Below, in pieces: positions 37,340-46,563 of a DNA stretch of 64,000 nucleotides. Within the stretch, counting starts at the first letter, position 1. The number at the start of each line of letters is the position of its first letter. The notes beneath the pieces were generated by a model. The model searched no databases and was not told the DNA's origin. It saw nothing but the letters and a program-made list of their open reading frames with translations. The stretch is from Emticicia aquatilis. Its GTDB lineage: Bacteria > Bacteroidota > Bacteroidia > Cytophagales > Spirosomataceae. Both the position numbers and the translations under genes were made by a program. The stretch covers positions 124,001-188,000 of the forward strand of contig NZ_BMKK01000002.1 of NCBI RefSeq assembly GCF_014644295.1, written 5' to 3'.

Positions 37340-38797
37340 TTACTTCCTGAACATCTTCAATAATTTCGCAACCGCCGTGCTGATTTCTTTATCAGTATCC
37401 ATCAAGTCATTGACAGTCTGAATTGCGTGAATAACCGTACTGTGGTCACGACCGCCGAAATGATAACCAATTGATTTCAACGAAAGATTAGTTAATTCCT
37501 TAGCTAAGTACATAGCTACTTGACGAGGCAACACAATTTCACGTAAACGGCTCTTCCCTTTCAAATCGGCCGTACGTACTTTATAATATTCGGTAATTGC
37601 TTCAATAATTGTATCGACCGTCACTTCTCTTTCCGAATCTTTCACTAAATGACGAAGCGTCGTTTTTGCTAATTCTAAGTCAATTTCACGTCGAGTTAGT
37701 GATGCTTGGGCCAATAACGAAATCATTACACCCTCCAATTCACGAACGTTTGTGTCGATACTGTGAGCCAAATATTCAATTACTTCGTAAGCAATCTGAA
37801 TACCTTCGGCTTGAACTTTTTTCTGAATGATTGCAATACGTGTCTCTAAATCAGGTGTTTGTAAATCGGCAGTTAAGCCCCACTTAAAACGTGATAAAAG
37901 ACGGTCTTCAACACCTTCCAATTCTCTTGGTGGGCGGTCCGATGTCATTACTATCTGGCGACCTGATTGGTGAAGGTGATTGAATATATGAAAGAAAGTT
38001 TCTTGGGTTTTTTCTTTTCCTGATAAAAACTGTACGTCATCAATAATCAGAATATCAATTTGCATGTAAAAATTCATGAAATCTTGCAGACTATTATTCT
38101 TGATGGCATTGATAAATTGACTCGTAAATTTTTCGGACGAAACATAAAGCACAAATTTTCCGCCCGCTTTATTTTTCATAAAATTTCCGATGGCCTGCAC
38201 TAAGTGAGTCTTTCCAAGACCAACTCCTCCATAAATCATTAATGGATTAAATGACGTAACTCCTGGTTTTGATGCAACCGCAAAACCCGCCGCTCTCGCC
38301 AAACGATTACAATCACCTTCCACAAAATTATCAAAAGTATAATTTGGGTTAAGGTAAGAATCAAGGCTTAGCGAATCCAAATCCTTCATCTGAAAAGGAT
38401 TTTTTACTACATCAGCATTATGATTATCAGGCTTGGCGTATTGCGGACTATGCACTGGTGGCATATTCACGGCAATTTGTGGCTCGTTTTTCTGACGATT
38501 TCCACTATCCACTACAATCGAATATTCAAGCATTCCATCACGACCGATGGCATAATCTAAAGATTTTCGTAGTAAATGTACATAGTTCTCCTCAAGCCAC
38601 TCGTAGAAGAATTGGCTTGGCACTTGGATAGTCAGTTTTTTCCCTTCTAATTTAGCGGGTACTATCGGCTCAAACCAAGTTTTATAACTTTGTTCGGAGA
38701 TACTTTCCCGTATCATTTTAAGGCAATTCTGCCACACTATGTCCACCTCACGTTGCAATGTTATATTGGAGTTTTGGGGAGTTTCTAAAACGGTCAT
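37340..38797 (-). CDS. dnaA: chromosomal replication initiator protein DnaA
   Basis: A 485-residue AAA+ ATPase that opens the replication origin. Domain I ~1-90 (VWQNCLKMIRESISEQSYKT). A variable linker ~95-150 is followed by the ATPase domain with Walker A GGVGLGKTHL (~190-199), Walker B LIIDDVQFLSGKEKTQETFF and the arginine-finger region RLLSRFKWGL. Domain IV carries the DnaA-box signature GYHFGGRDHSTVIHAIQTV. It is complete. Neither dnaN nor recF is next to it and no DnaA-box cluster was found nearby, so the origin is probably not here. A TATCTTTG -7 box lies ~26 bases upstream. Confidence 0.98.
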   Translation of the reverse strand: MTVLETPQNSNITLQREVDIVWQNCLKMIRESISEQSYKTWFEPIVPAKLEGKKLTIQVPSQFFYEWLEENYVHLLRKSLDYAIGRDGMLEYSIVVDSGNRQKNEPQIAVNMPPVHSPQYAKPDNHNADVVKNPFQMKDLDSLSLDSYLNPNYTFDNFVEGDCNRLARAAGFAVASKPGVTSFNPLMIYGGVGLGKTHLVQAIGNFMKNKAGGKFVLYVSSEKFTSQFINAIKNNSLQDFMNFYMQIDILIIDDVQFLSGKEKTQETFFHIFNHLHQSGRQIVMTSDRPPRELEGVEDRLLSRFKWGLTADLQTPDLETRIAIIQKKVQAEGIQIAYEVIEYLAHSIDTNVRELEGVMISLLAQASLTRREIDLELAKTTLRHLVKDSEREVTVDTIIEAITEYYKVRTADLKGKSRLREIVLPRQVAMYLAKELTNLSLKSIGYHFGGRDHSTVIHAIQTVNDLMDTDKEISTAVAKLLKMFRK

Positions 38798-38822
38798 TTT
38801 TTAGTCTGAATCAAAAGGGTTG

Positions 38823-38830
38823 CAAAGATA
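38823..38830 (-). promoter_or_regulatory. TAnnTTTG promoter box for dnaA
   Basis: The minus strand reads TATCTTTG 26 bases before the dnaA ATG. A TTTG sits too close upstream to be the ideal -33 element. The dnaA/mutase gap contains no TTATnCACA boxes. Confidence 0.5.
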
Positions 38831-39001
38831 ACAAAAAAATCGACCTAACCGAGTGGTGAATTTTGAGATTTTTAATCTATTTTCAAAGTATTTCACAAAC
38901 TAAATTTTTCCAAATAATATTTGTCTAATAAAAGTACAAACATTATTTTTACATTCAACAGAGTACAACAAATATCATCTTAGAAAAATACAATTTCATT
39001 T

Positions 39002-40375
39002 ATGAACACTTCACTCTTCTCTGAGTTTCCTAAAATCACCAAAAATGATTGGATTGCTCAAGTAACAAAAGATTTAAAAGGAAAAAACTTTGAAGAAACG
39101 CTCGTTTGGCAAACACTCGAAAATTTTGAAGTACAACCTTACTATTCCGAAGAAGACCTTCAAAATTTACCGATTGCCAATATTCAGGCGGCTCAGAAAA
39201 ATAAAAATTCAGGAAGTTGGCAAAATCGTGCGTACATAAAGTATAACACCGAAAAAGAAGTTAATGTTTTAATTATCAATTATTTACAAAGAGGTGTATC
39301 GGCAGTTGTGATTGACTTTGGAAAGACTGATGTTGAGAAAGTAGATTGGGCAAAATTGCTAAATAACGTTAAACTGAGTGATAATCCTGTATTTTTCAAG
39401 ACTCCCTACCGTGAGCAAGCCTTAGAGCAACTTACAAAAATTGTCCATTATTTACCTAAAGGAGGTTTTCAAGTAGATGTATTGGCGGAGTTGTTTTTGA
39501 ATGATGAGCCAACATTAAGTAATTATACTTGGGAAAATACAAAACAAATACTCAGTAAAACGCTTCAGTTTCCTCAGTTTTCTGCCTTTACGGTAGAGTC
39601 TCACGTATTTCATAATTCGGGAGCAAATACCGTACAAGAATTAGCCTTCATCCTCGCTTCAGCGGTTGAGTATGTTGATAAATTAACCGATTTAGGCTTA
39701 ACTCCCGAGCAAGTTATTTCAAAGTTTGAGTTCTCGATTTCGATTGGTACAAATTATTTTATGGAAGTGGCTAAACTAAGAGCTTTGCGGTATCTATGGA
39801 GCAAAGTATTAGAAGCTTACAACTGTGCTTCACTTATCAAGGATTGCCAAATTCATTGCCAAACGTCGAGTTTTTATAATTCAACGCTCAGTCCCTATAC
39901 TAACATGCTACGAGCAACAACCGAAGCCATGTCGGCAGTTATGGGTGGTTGTGACTCATTGACTATCAGTGCTTATGATGCCGTTTTAAACAATGAGCTT
40001 AGCTCTGATTTCGGCGAACGCATCGCTCAAAATATGGCTATTTTGATGAAAGAAGAAGCTCATCTTGATAAGACGATTGACCCTTCGGCAGGTTCATATT
40101 ATATCGAAAACCTAACTTATCAACTGGCAACCGAAGCTTGGAACTTATTTCAGAAAGTTGAAAGTTTGGGTGGTATCACGGCAGCGTTTGAGCAAGGTTT
40201 TGTGCAAGAAGAAGTTAATAAATCGTATGAGGCGAATGTAAATCGATTGAAAGGAGGTAAAGTTATGGTTGGCGTAAATAAATTTAGAATTGAGCCAGAA
40301 AATACTTTGCCTAAAACAGAAAAAGTAAATACCAATAAATTACAAAACAGAAGACTTTCGGAAGTTTTTGAATAG
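39002..40375 (+). CDS. mutA: methylmalonyl-CoA mutase small-subunit-like protein
   Basis: A 457-residue protein of the methylmalonyl-CoA mutase family, small (non-catalytic) subunit type. Markers: FPKITKNDWIAQVTKDLKGK, the WQTLENFEVQPYYSEEDLQN block, NSGANTVQELAFILASAVEY, and DPSAGSYYIENLTYQLATEA near the C-terminus. It ends shortly after this and has no B12-binding domain. The active large subunit, MutB, is normally adjacent but is absent here. The heterodimer interconverts succinyl-CoA and methylmalonyl-CoA. The next gene is unrelated glycerate kinase. Confidence 0.9.
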   Translation: MNTSLFSEFPKITKNDWIAQVTKDLKGKNFEETLVWQTLENFEVQPYYSEEDLQNLPIANIQAAQKNKNSGSWQNRAYIKYNTEKEVNVLIINYLQRGVSAVVIDFGKTDVEKVDWAKLLNNVKLSDNPVFFKTPYREQALEQLTKIVHYLPKGGFQVDVLAELFLNDEPTLSNYTWENTKQILSKTLQFPQFSAFTVESHVFHNSGANTVQELAFILASAVEYVDKLTDLGLTPEQVISKFEFSISIGTNYFMEVAKLRALRYLWSKVLEAYNCASLIKDCQIHCQTSSFYNSTLSPYTNMLRATTEAMSAVMGGCDSLTISAYDAVLNNELSSDFGERIAQNMAILMKEEAHLDKTIDPSAGSYYIENLTYQLATEAWNLFQKVESLGGITAAFEQGFVQEEVNKSYEANVNRLKGGKVMVGVNKFRIEPENTLPKTEKVNTNKLQNRRLSEVFE

Positions 40376-40383
40376 AAATACCG

Positions 40384-40411
40384 AAAGTCGGCTAAAACTT
40401 TGCCGACGTTT
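40384..40411. repeat. GCCGAC-core inverted repeat
   Basis: AAAGTCGGC (40384-40392) and GCCGACGTTT (40402-40411) pair over about eight bases, nine bases after the mutase stop. Same core as the element at 18083-18129. Confidence 0.5.
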
Positions 40412-40438
40412 GTTGCCATCAATTAAATTTGAATAGTC

Positions 40439-41572
40439 TTGAAAATCCTTCTTACTCCCGATAAATTCAGAGGTTCGTTAGATGCACAGCAAGTTTGCGA
40501 AGCAATGGCCGAAGGTATTCGTATGGTTTCTCCAGCAATCGACGTAGTTAGTTTACCGATGGCAGATGGGGGAGAAGGTACACTCGATTTACTATTATGG
40601 TATTCGGGAGGAAAAAAGCAAATCGCCAAAGTTCAAGACCCGTTCGGGCGAATTATTGAAGCCGAATATGGTATTTCGGCCGATGGAAAGACCGCATTTA
40701 TCGAAATGGCAACGGCTTCTGGCTTACGTTTATTAAAAGCAGATGAACGAAATCCTTTAAAAACTTCTACTTTTGGAACTGGGGAATTAATCAAAACAGT
40801 TGTAGCGTTAGGCGTAGAAAACATCATTTTAGGAATTGGTGGAAGTGCCACAACTGATGCAGGAATTGGTATGGCAGCTGCTCTTGGTTGGCAGTTTTTA
40901 GATGAAAATGGTCAAGAATTAAATCCAATCGGAGAAAATCTCTTAAAAGTAAAAAAAATACAGCCACCAATAATCATTAACCAGTTTCCGGTTTTAATTA
41001 CTGTTGCTTGTGATGTAACAAATCCCCTCTTTGGCGAAAATGGAGCTGCATACATTTATGGTCCACAAAAAGGGGCTGATAAAGAGGCCGTTGAGCTTTT
41101 AGACAAAGGACTACAAAATATATCTGAGATATTTACTAAAGATTTTGGTAAAGATTACGCTCAAATTGCAGGAACTGGGGCAGCAGGAGGCTTAGGTTTT
41201 GGCCTGATGGCTTTTATGAATGCCCAATTAAAAGAAGGCGTGAAATTATTAATGGATTTTTGTGCTTTCGAAGAAAATCTAAAAAATGTAAACCTTATTA
41301 TTACTGGAGAAGGTAAAATTGATAATCAAACCCTTCAAGGAAAACTCATCAAAGGTATTACTGACCAAGCTACTCATGCCAAAATCCCGATTGCTGCCAT
41401 CTGTGGCACGCTCGATGTTTCGCCAAAAGAGCTGCAAGAAATAGGTATCAATTATGCTACTTCAATCTTAAATCGCCCCATGAATTTAGATGATGCCTTA
41501 AAATATGGTCACGAAGGTGTGCGAAATGCCACATTTTATTTGGTAAATTTGCTGCATAAATCTAATAATTGA
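40439..41572 (+). CDS. glycerate kinase (GlxK/GarK type)
   Basis: A 377-residue kinase making 2- or 3-phosphoglycerate from glycerate and ATP. It starts at TTG (40439), because KILLTPDKFRGSLDAQQVCE is the invariant start of this family and no ATG lies upstream. Other marks are PMADGGEGTLDLLLWYSGGK, FIEMATASGLRLL, ILGIGGSATTDAGIGMAAAL, ACDVTNPLFGENGAAYIYGP, AGTGAAGGLGFGL and LIITGEGKIDNQTLQGK. The use of TTG may keep expression low. It follows the mutase gene after a small GCCGAC hairpin. Confidence 0.95.
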   Translation: MKILLTPDKFRGSLDAQQVCEAMAEGIRMVSPAIDVVSLPMADGGEGTLDLLLWYSGGKKQIAKVQDPFGRIIEAEYGISADGKTAFIEMATASGLRLLKADERNPLKTSTFGTGELIKTVVALGVENIILGIGGSATTDAGIGMAAALGWQFLDENGQELNPIGENLLKVKKIQPPIIINQFPVLITVACDVTNPLFGENGAAYIYGPQKGADKEAVELLDKGLQNISEIFTKDFGKDYAQIAGTGAAGGLGFGLMAFMNAQLKEGVKLLMDFCAFEENLKNVNLIITGEGKIDNQTLQGKLIKGITDQATHAKIPIAAICGTLDVSPKELQEIGINYATSILNRPMNLDDALKYGHEGVRNATFYLVNLLHKSNN

Positions 41573-41656
41573 ATGATAGAGTTTTGAATGATTGAATAAA
41601 ACGCTTACCTCCATTATTCACTCATTCTATCATTGAAGCATCCATTCATTCGTTAA
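41571..41656. repeat. inverted repeat of GAATGATAGAGT / ACTCATTCTATCATT words
   Basis: AATGATAGAGTTTTGAATGA on the left mirrors TTATTCACTCATTCTATCATT on the right, then CATTCATTCGTTAATTTT. It fills the whole gap between glycerate kinase and glycosyltransferase and shares its right arm with the string inside rlmI (36487-36541). Confidence 0.55.
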
Positions 41657-41660
41657 TTTT

Positions 41661-42533
41661 ATGAAAATAACAGGTTTTACAATAATCCGAAATGCCATTA
41701 AGTACGATTATCCAGTTGTAGAGGCAATTACTTCGATTTTGCCAGTGTGTGATGAGTTTGTTGTTGCGGTTGGAAATTCAGAAGATGGAACTTTGGATTT
41801 AATAAAATCAATCAATTCAGATAAAATTCGCATCATCGAAACCATTTGGGACGATTCTTTGCGTAAAGATGGCAGAGTTTTAGCCATCGAAACCGATAAA
41901 GCTTTGGCCGCCGTAAGTGATGATACAACATGGGCATTTTACATTCAAAGTGATGAAGTTGTGCATGAAAAATATCATCAAAACATTAAAGATGCCATGC
42001 TGGCTTACAAAGATGACCTTTCGGTGGAAGGCTTACTTTTTAAATATACACATTTCTATGGCTCTTATAAGTATGTAGCCGATTCCAGAAAGTGGTATCG
42101 AAATGAAATAAGGGTAATTCGTCATACAAAAAAGGTTGTGTCTTATAGAGATGCTCAAGGGTTCCGAAAAAATGATAATACTAAGCTGAAAATTAAGTCA
42201 ATCGAAGCGTACATTTATCATTATGGTTGGGTTAAGCCTCCTACTAAAATGACCGAAAAAGTGAGGGGTTTATCATATTTCTGGCATACAGACCAAGAAC
42301 TTGACCAACAACAACCTGCTAATGTTGAATTCGATTACTCAGGAATTGATTCATTGACACTTTTTGACGGAACTCACCCCAAAGTTATCCAATCACGTAT
42401 CGAACGTATGAACTGGGCTTTCGATTTTGATATTCATCAAAAGAAATATTCGTTCAAAAATCGTGTACTGATGAAACTCGAACAACTAACAGGCTGGCGA
42501 ATAGGAGAGTATAAAAATTATATCAAGATTTAG
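41661..42533 (+). CDS. family 2-like glycosyltransferase
   Basis: A 290-residue soluble protein with a GT-A fold. The N-terminus FTIIRNAIKYDYPVVEAITS and ILPVCDEFVVAVGNSEDGTL form the nucleotide-sugar pocket. WAFYIQSDEVVHEKYHQNI carries the DxD-like acidic metal site, here SDE. The YKYVADSRKWYRNEIRVIRH block and a YIYHYGWVKPP segment recur in this Bacteroidota subgroup. It probably transfers a sugar in surface polysaccharide or glycoprotein assembly. It is not in an evident polysaccharide operon. It precedes the ATP synthase genes by ~110 bases of repeat. Confidence 0.88.
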   Translation: MKITGFTIIRNAIKYDYPVVEAITSILPVCDEFVVAVGNSEDGTLDLIKSINSDKIRIIETIWDDSLRKDGRVLAIETDKALAAVSDDTTWAFYIQSDEVVHEKYHQNIKDAMLAYKDDLSVEGLLFKYTHFYGSYKYVADSRKWYRNEIRVIRHTKKVVSYRDAQGFRKNDNTKLKIKSIEAYIYHYGWVKPPTKMTEKVRGLSYFWHTDQELDQQQPANVEFDYSGIDSLTLFDGTHPKVIQSRIERMNWAFDFDIHQKKYSFKNRVLMKLEQLTGWRIGEYKNYIKI

Positions 42534-42536
42534 AGA

Positions 42537-42642
42537 TTGGTTATTGGTGTACTGATTATTGAGATGATAAAGGTAAATTAACCAATTTTTAATTTCATTA
42601 ATAATAAATATTACGCTACACCAATAACAAATACACCAATAA
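42537..42642. repeat. GGTTATTGGTGTA-type inverted repeat
   Basis: TTGGTTATTGGTGTACTGAT on the left mirrors ACACCAATAACAAATACACC on the right. It is the same word family as 20850-20938. It sits directly in front of the AtpZ/I gene. Confidence 0.55.
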
Positions 42643-42645
42643 TGT

Positions 42646-42843
42646 ATGAAAGATAAACAAAACTGGCTTGTATTTACTCAAATTGGTCTCCAAATGGCCT
42701 TAACTATTGGACTTGGTACATGGGCTGGCTATTGGCTTGACGGCAAAATGGCCAACAAAAACCCAATCGCTACACTTATATTATCGCTTCTTTCTATCGG
42801 CATTTCATTATATAATGTAATCCGACAAATTCCTAAAAACTAA
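42646..42843 (+). CDS. AtpZ/AtpI-family protein
   Basis: A 65-residue two-helix membrane protein: FTQIGLQMALTIGLGTWAGY, WLDGKMANKNP, then TLILSLLSIGISLYNVI. The GxWAGYWLD pattern is the AtpZ/AtpI signature. These proteins help assemble the c-ring or transport Mg/Ca for it. It is the first gene of the ATP synthase cluster and is followed after 11 bases by a second small membrane gene. Confidence 0.9.
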   Translation: MKDKQNWLVFTQIGLQMALTIGLGTWAGYWLDGKMANKNPIATLILSLLSIGISLYNVIRQIPKN

Positions 42844-42854
42844 GCACTCAATAA

Positions 42855-43223
42855 ATGATTCGGACGCTCATACTAACAGTAATATTGATAATTGTATTTT
42901 TCTTAGCCAAATATCTTGGACTCGAATATTTGCTACACCCCAAGAAGTGGTTGATACTTGGGTTCTTTGTGGCTTTTTCTTTTTTGTTTCATAGAGTCAT
43001 AGAGTTAGGTTTAAGAGAAAAACAGAAAAATTTTATACCCTTTTACTTGTCAACGGTTGTTTTGAGGTTAATTCTATGCGTAATTTTTATTGGAGTTGAA
43101 CTTTACTTAGGGCTTCAACAACAAGAATTGTTCATAATTAACTTTTTTGTACTATATTTATTTTATACAGTGTTTGAGATTTGGAATTTAAGTCGTAACT
43201 TGCGGCAAAATTCAGGAAAGTGA
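42855..43223 (+). CDS. ATP-synthase-associated membrane protein (I-like)
   Basis: A 122-residue protein with four hydrophobic segments (LILTVILIIVFFLAKYLG, WLILGFFVAFSFLFHRVI, YLSTVVLRLILCVIFIGV and FIINFFVLYLFYTVFEIW). It lies between the AtpZ/I gene and atpB. Its TGA stop overlaps an ATG (TGATG) of the next frame, pointing to translational coupling. Position fits the second I-type protein of Bacteroidota ATP synthase operons. Exact role is unknown. Confidence 0.85.
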   Translation: MIRTLILTVILIIVFFLAKYLGLEYLLHPKKWLILGFFVAFSFLFHRVIELGLREKQKNFIPFYLSTVVLRLILCVIFIGVELYLGLQQQELFIINFFVLYLFYTVFEIWNLSRNLRQNSGK

Positions 43224-43261
43224 TGAATTCACTATTAATTGACCGAATAATTATAGAAAAT

Positions 43262-44326
43262 ATGTTGCGTAAGATTACAACAAAACTCCTACTCGTTCTT
43301 TCATTATCGTTATTTTCGATAAACTTCGCTTCCGCACAAGAAGGCCACGAAGCACACCCCGAAAACCACGAAGCTACTGCTCACGAAGAAGAAAAATTTG
43401 ACATTGGTCAGATGATTATGCACCACATTGCCGACTCACATGAGTGGGAATTTGCACACGGTCTTACTCTTCCATTACCCGTTATTCTTTACACAAAACA
43501 GTATGGTCTTGAAGTATTTTCTTCAAAAAGATTTGCTGAAGGCAATGGCGTTTACAATGGATACATCAACAATCATGAGCATATTCACCGTTTGAATCCT
43601 CAAGGCGGATTGGATGAAGAAGTTCACGTTTGGGATTTATCAATCACTAAAAATGTTGCTTCGATGTTGTTAAGTGCAGTGATTTTGATAGTATTGATGT
43701 CAACAGTTGCGAAAAGTTTTGCTAAAAACCGTGGTAAAGCTCCAAAAGGAATCCAATCGTTTATTGAGCCTATTATTTTCTTTATCCGTGACGAGGTTGT
43801 TATTCCTAACGTTGGTCCGAAATACGAAAAATATTTACCGTATTTACTTACATTATTCTTCTTCATTTTAGTAAATAACCTTTTAGGATTAATACCAGGC
43901 GGTGCTAACTTAACGGGTAACATTACTATTACTTTATTCTTAGCTGTTATTACTTTCATCATAACTCATATTAACGCTAACAAACATTATTGGTTACACT
44001 TAGTTAAGCCAGAAGGCGTGCCAGTAGCGATGCTTCCATTAATGTGGGTTGTTGAGATTGCAGGTGTATTCATGAAGCCGATGTCATTGACGATTCGTCT
44101 TTTTGCAAACATTACAGCTGGTCACATTATCATTTTGAGTTTGCTTGGTTTGATTTTTATATTCAAAAGTTTTGCCGTAGGTGGAGTCGTAACATTGTTT
44201 ACATTGTTTATGAATGCCATCGAGCTTTTAGTTGCGTTCTTGCAAGCATTTATCTTTACATTGCTTTCATCAATGTATATTGGTTCTGCTATCGAAGAAC
44301 ACCACGAAGCCGACCACGGTCATTGA
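43262..44326 (+). CDS. atpB: ATP synthase F0 subunit a
   Basis: The proton-channel subunit of F0. From the ATG at 43262 (MLRKITTKLLLVLSLSLFSI) it is 354 residues with a signal peptide ending SINFASA; in-frame starts at 43220 (GTG) and 43223 (ATG) are also possible, the latter overlapping the upstream stop. A His/Glu-rich periplasmic N-terminus (GHEAHPENHEATAHEEE) is typical of this phylum. The channel helices include FFFILVNNLLGLIPGGANLT, the essential Arg in MSLTIRLFANITAGHII, and IELLVAFLQAFIFTLLSSMY near the end. Confidence 0.96.
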   Translation: MLRKITTKLLLVLSLSLFSINFASAQEGHEAHPENHEATAHEEEKFDIGQMIMHHIADSHEWEFAHGLTLPLPVILYTKQYGLEVFSSKRFAEGNGVYNGYINNHEHIHRLNPQGGLDEEVHVWDLSITKNVASMLLSAVILIVLMSTVAKSFAKNRGKAPKGIQSFIEPIIFFIRDEVVIPNVGPKYEKYLPYLLTLFFFILVNNLLGLIPGGANLTGNITITLFLAVITFIITHINANKHYWLHLVKPEGVPVAMLPLMWVVEIAGVFMKPMSLTIRLFANITAGHIIILSLLGLIFIFKSFAVGGVVTLFTLFMNAIELLVAFLQAFIFTLLSSMYIGSAIEEHHEADHGH

Positions 44327-44334
44327 TTTTAGTC

Positions 44335-44712
<378 letters not shown>

Positions 44713-44758
44713 GAATCAACTCGGTGGGTTTCCATCGAAAACAACATTAAGTAATGAT

Positions 44759-44794
44759 AACCTGCTCCGCTCGCATTAGGCGTCGGTGCAGGTT
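44759..44794 (+). other. hairpin between atpE and atpF
   Basis: AACCTGC and GCAGGTT enclose a partly paired CCG/CGG loop. The 223-base gap otherwise holds nothing recognisable. It could tune expression of c over the other subunits, but there is no T run. Confidence 0.4.
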
Positions 44795-44935
44795 TCATCT
44801 TTACCCTTGACAATTTTGCTAAGAATCAAAACAAAGTTTGAGTACAAAAAGTATGTAGCAGGTAGAGCTACAATGCGACATTCTCAAGTTTTACACTAAA
44901 TTAATAATTTTAAATTTAAATAATTTTACAATAAC

Positions 44936-45430
44936 ATGGAATTGCTAACCCCAGCCATTGGTCTGTTATTTTGGATGGCATTAGTTTTCGGAATTTTAGT
45001 TTTCTTTCTGAAAAAATTTGCTTGGAAACCAATCCTTTCTTCTTTGAAAGAGCGTGAAGACACAATCGAATCAGCTCTTCGTATGGCAGAAGAAACACGT
45101 GCCGAAATGGCAAAATTGAAGTCAGACAATGACAAAATTTTAGCTGAAGCTCGTGCAGAACGTGATAAAATGATTCGTGATGCAAAAAATATCACTGATA
45201 AAATGATTGCTGATGCAAAAGAAAAAGCAGTAGTAGAAGGAAACAAAATCATTGCTGATGCTCGTGAGGCTATCCAACAAGAAAAAGCTGCTTTGGTTTC
45301 TCAAATGAAGAAAGACATGGCAAGTTTCTCAATTGAGATTGCTGAAAAAGTAATTCGTAGAGAATTAGCTGATAAATCTTCGCAAGAAGCTTTAGTATCA
45401 ACATTGATTTCAGACGCAAACCTAAACTAA
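44936..45430 (+). CDS. atpF: ATP synthase F0 subunit b
   Basis: A 164-residue stator protein: one N-terminal membrane helix (LTPAIGLLFWMALVFGILVF), then a long charged coiled coil (LKEREDTIESALRMAEETRA, AEARAERDKMIRDAKNITDK, QEKAALVSQMKKDMASFSIE) and C-terminal EKVIRRELADKSSQEALVST. It links F0 to F1. It follows atpE and precedes atpH, with spacer regions of ~220 and ~200 bases. Confidence 0.97.
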   Translation: MELLTPAIGLLFWMALVFGILVFFLKKFAWKPILSSLKEREDTIESALRMAEETRAEMAKLKSDNDKILAEARAERDKMIRDAKNITDKMIADAKEKAVVEGNKIIADAREAIQQEKAALVSQMKKDMASFSIEIAEKVIRRELADKSSQEALVSTLISDANLN

Positions 45431-45555
45431 TCTGTCGATTAAATAGACTAATTTAGTTGAGTTAATAGCTTTATTTGCAAGCGTTGCATTATCTTCTAAG
45501 ATATACAATATTTTGCGAAGCAAATGCAAACAATTGCAAAAATTATTACACAAAA

Positions 45556-45588
45556 TTTGTTTTATTGAAACACTCGGTTGTATTTTTG
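45556..45588 (+). promoter_or_regulatory. promoter inside the ATP synthase cluster, before atpH
   Basis: TTTG (45556-45559), 21 bases, then TATTTTTG (45581-45588), a good match to the Bacteroidota TTTG-N-TAnnTTTG promoter, 46 bases before the atpH ATG. It suggests atpH is transcribed partly on its own. Confidence 0.6.
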
Positions 45589-45633
45589 TATAGAAATATG
45601 CTGTAAAGCACCCGGGAATTCGCTCAAAATACA

Positions 45634-46167
45634 ATGGCAGATTCAATAGTTGCTTATAGATACGCTAAGTCGTTGTTCGATTTAGCAACAGAAAAAAATG
45701 TTGTCAAGGAAGTCAACGACGACATGGCTTTGTTTAAAACAGTTTGTGACGAAAACCGTCAGTTTTTAGTGGTAATGGGCAATCCAATTGTACGTCACCA
45801 TACAAAACTTGGAATTTTGAAAAAAACTTTCGAAAAAAACGTTCATCCTGTGACTTTCTCAATTTTCAACGTCTTAACTAAGAAAAACAGAGAAAATCTG
45901 ATTTATTCGATAGCTGAAGAGTTTGATAAATTGTACAACACTCAAAAAGGAATTCAGAAAGTTACTGTAACGACAGTTACACCATTGACTGAAGCTCAAA
46001 GAGCAGAATTTACTAAGATTGTTGGAGATTCAACTGGTAAACATGTTGTATTGGAAGAGAAAGTAAATGCAAACCTTATCGGAGGATATATCTTGAGTGT
46101 AGGTGATATGCAAATTGATACTTCGGTTAGAAAGAGATTAAACGAGTTAAAGCTTACTTTTGCTTAA
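45634..46167 (+). CDS. atpH: ATP synthase F1 subunit delta
   Basis: A 177-residue OSCP/delta subunit connecting the b stalk to the alpha3beta3 head. Typical segments are IVAYRYAKSLFDLATEKNVV, FSIFNVLTKKNRENLIYSIA, VTVTTVTPLTEAQRAEFTKI and the C-terminal VNANLIGGYILSVGDMQIDT followed by SVRKRLNEL. A strong terminator lies 65 bases downstream. atpA and atpG, usually next, are not present before the window changes character at the IS element. Confidence 0.96.
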   Translation: MADSIVAYRYAKSLFDLATEKNVVKEVNDDMALFKTVCDENRQFLVVMGNPIVRHHTKLGILKKTFEKNVHPVTFSIFNVLTKKNRENLIYSIAEEFDKLYNTQKGIQKVTVTTVTPLTEAQRAEFTKIVGDSTGKHVVLEEKVNANLIGGYILSVGDMQIDTSVRKRLNELKLTFA

Positions 46168-46231
46168 AACTCATTGGCGAGTAGGCTCGCATATAAAAAT
46201 ATTAGTTTTCATGGCTATAAAGTTGAGAAAT

Positions 46232-46258
46232 CCCCCGCCCTTTAGGTGGGGTTTTTTC
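46232..46258 (+). terminator. intrinsic terminator after atpH
   Basis: CCCCGCC and GGTGGGG form a seven-bp GC-rich stem (one G-U) with a five-base loop and TTTTTTC. The cluster therefore really ends after delta. Confidence 0.88.
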
Positions 46259-46416
46259 TTTTAGGTGGGTCTGGGTTTGAGTATATAAAATTAATAATGC
46301 TTTCTAAATATTTACAGTAAAGAGAACCTTTTCTCTTTATATCACCATTCATAAGTTGTATCATAGTGTTTACAACATTATTTTAAATTGGTATTTTTAA
46401 TGATGTTGTGATTTGC

Positions 46417-46563
46417 TTAGATAATACAAAGTGTGCTACTCTTAATGAAATCTTCATGAAATTTAAAGGCCGAAATATCAACGTAGAGCTTTTCTGCTTC
46501 GCTATCGTTAAATAAGTGAGGAAAGAAGTAATAAACCTCTCCTAACAGCCTTAAATAATTAAA
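46417..46563 (-). pseudogene. possible gene remnant in the 46.26-46.80 kb spacer
   Basis: A 48-residue open stretch without start codon reads NYLRLLGEVYYFFPHLFNDS, then EAEKLYVDISAFKFHEDFIK and a stop. It looks more protein-like than the surrounding DNA. In another phase just upstream MKSSSRNYKLLGLEYRVI could be its earlier part, joined through a one-base shift. Family not recognised. The rest of this ~630-base spacer shows nothing coding. Confidence 0.25.

Noticed and set aside
38798-39001. Replication origin beside dnaA
   Set aside because: No cluster of TTATnCACA boxes, no dnaN or recF; only a promoter box was found.
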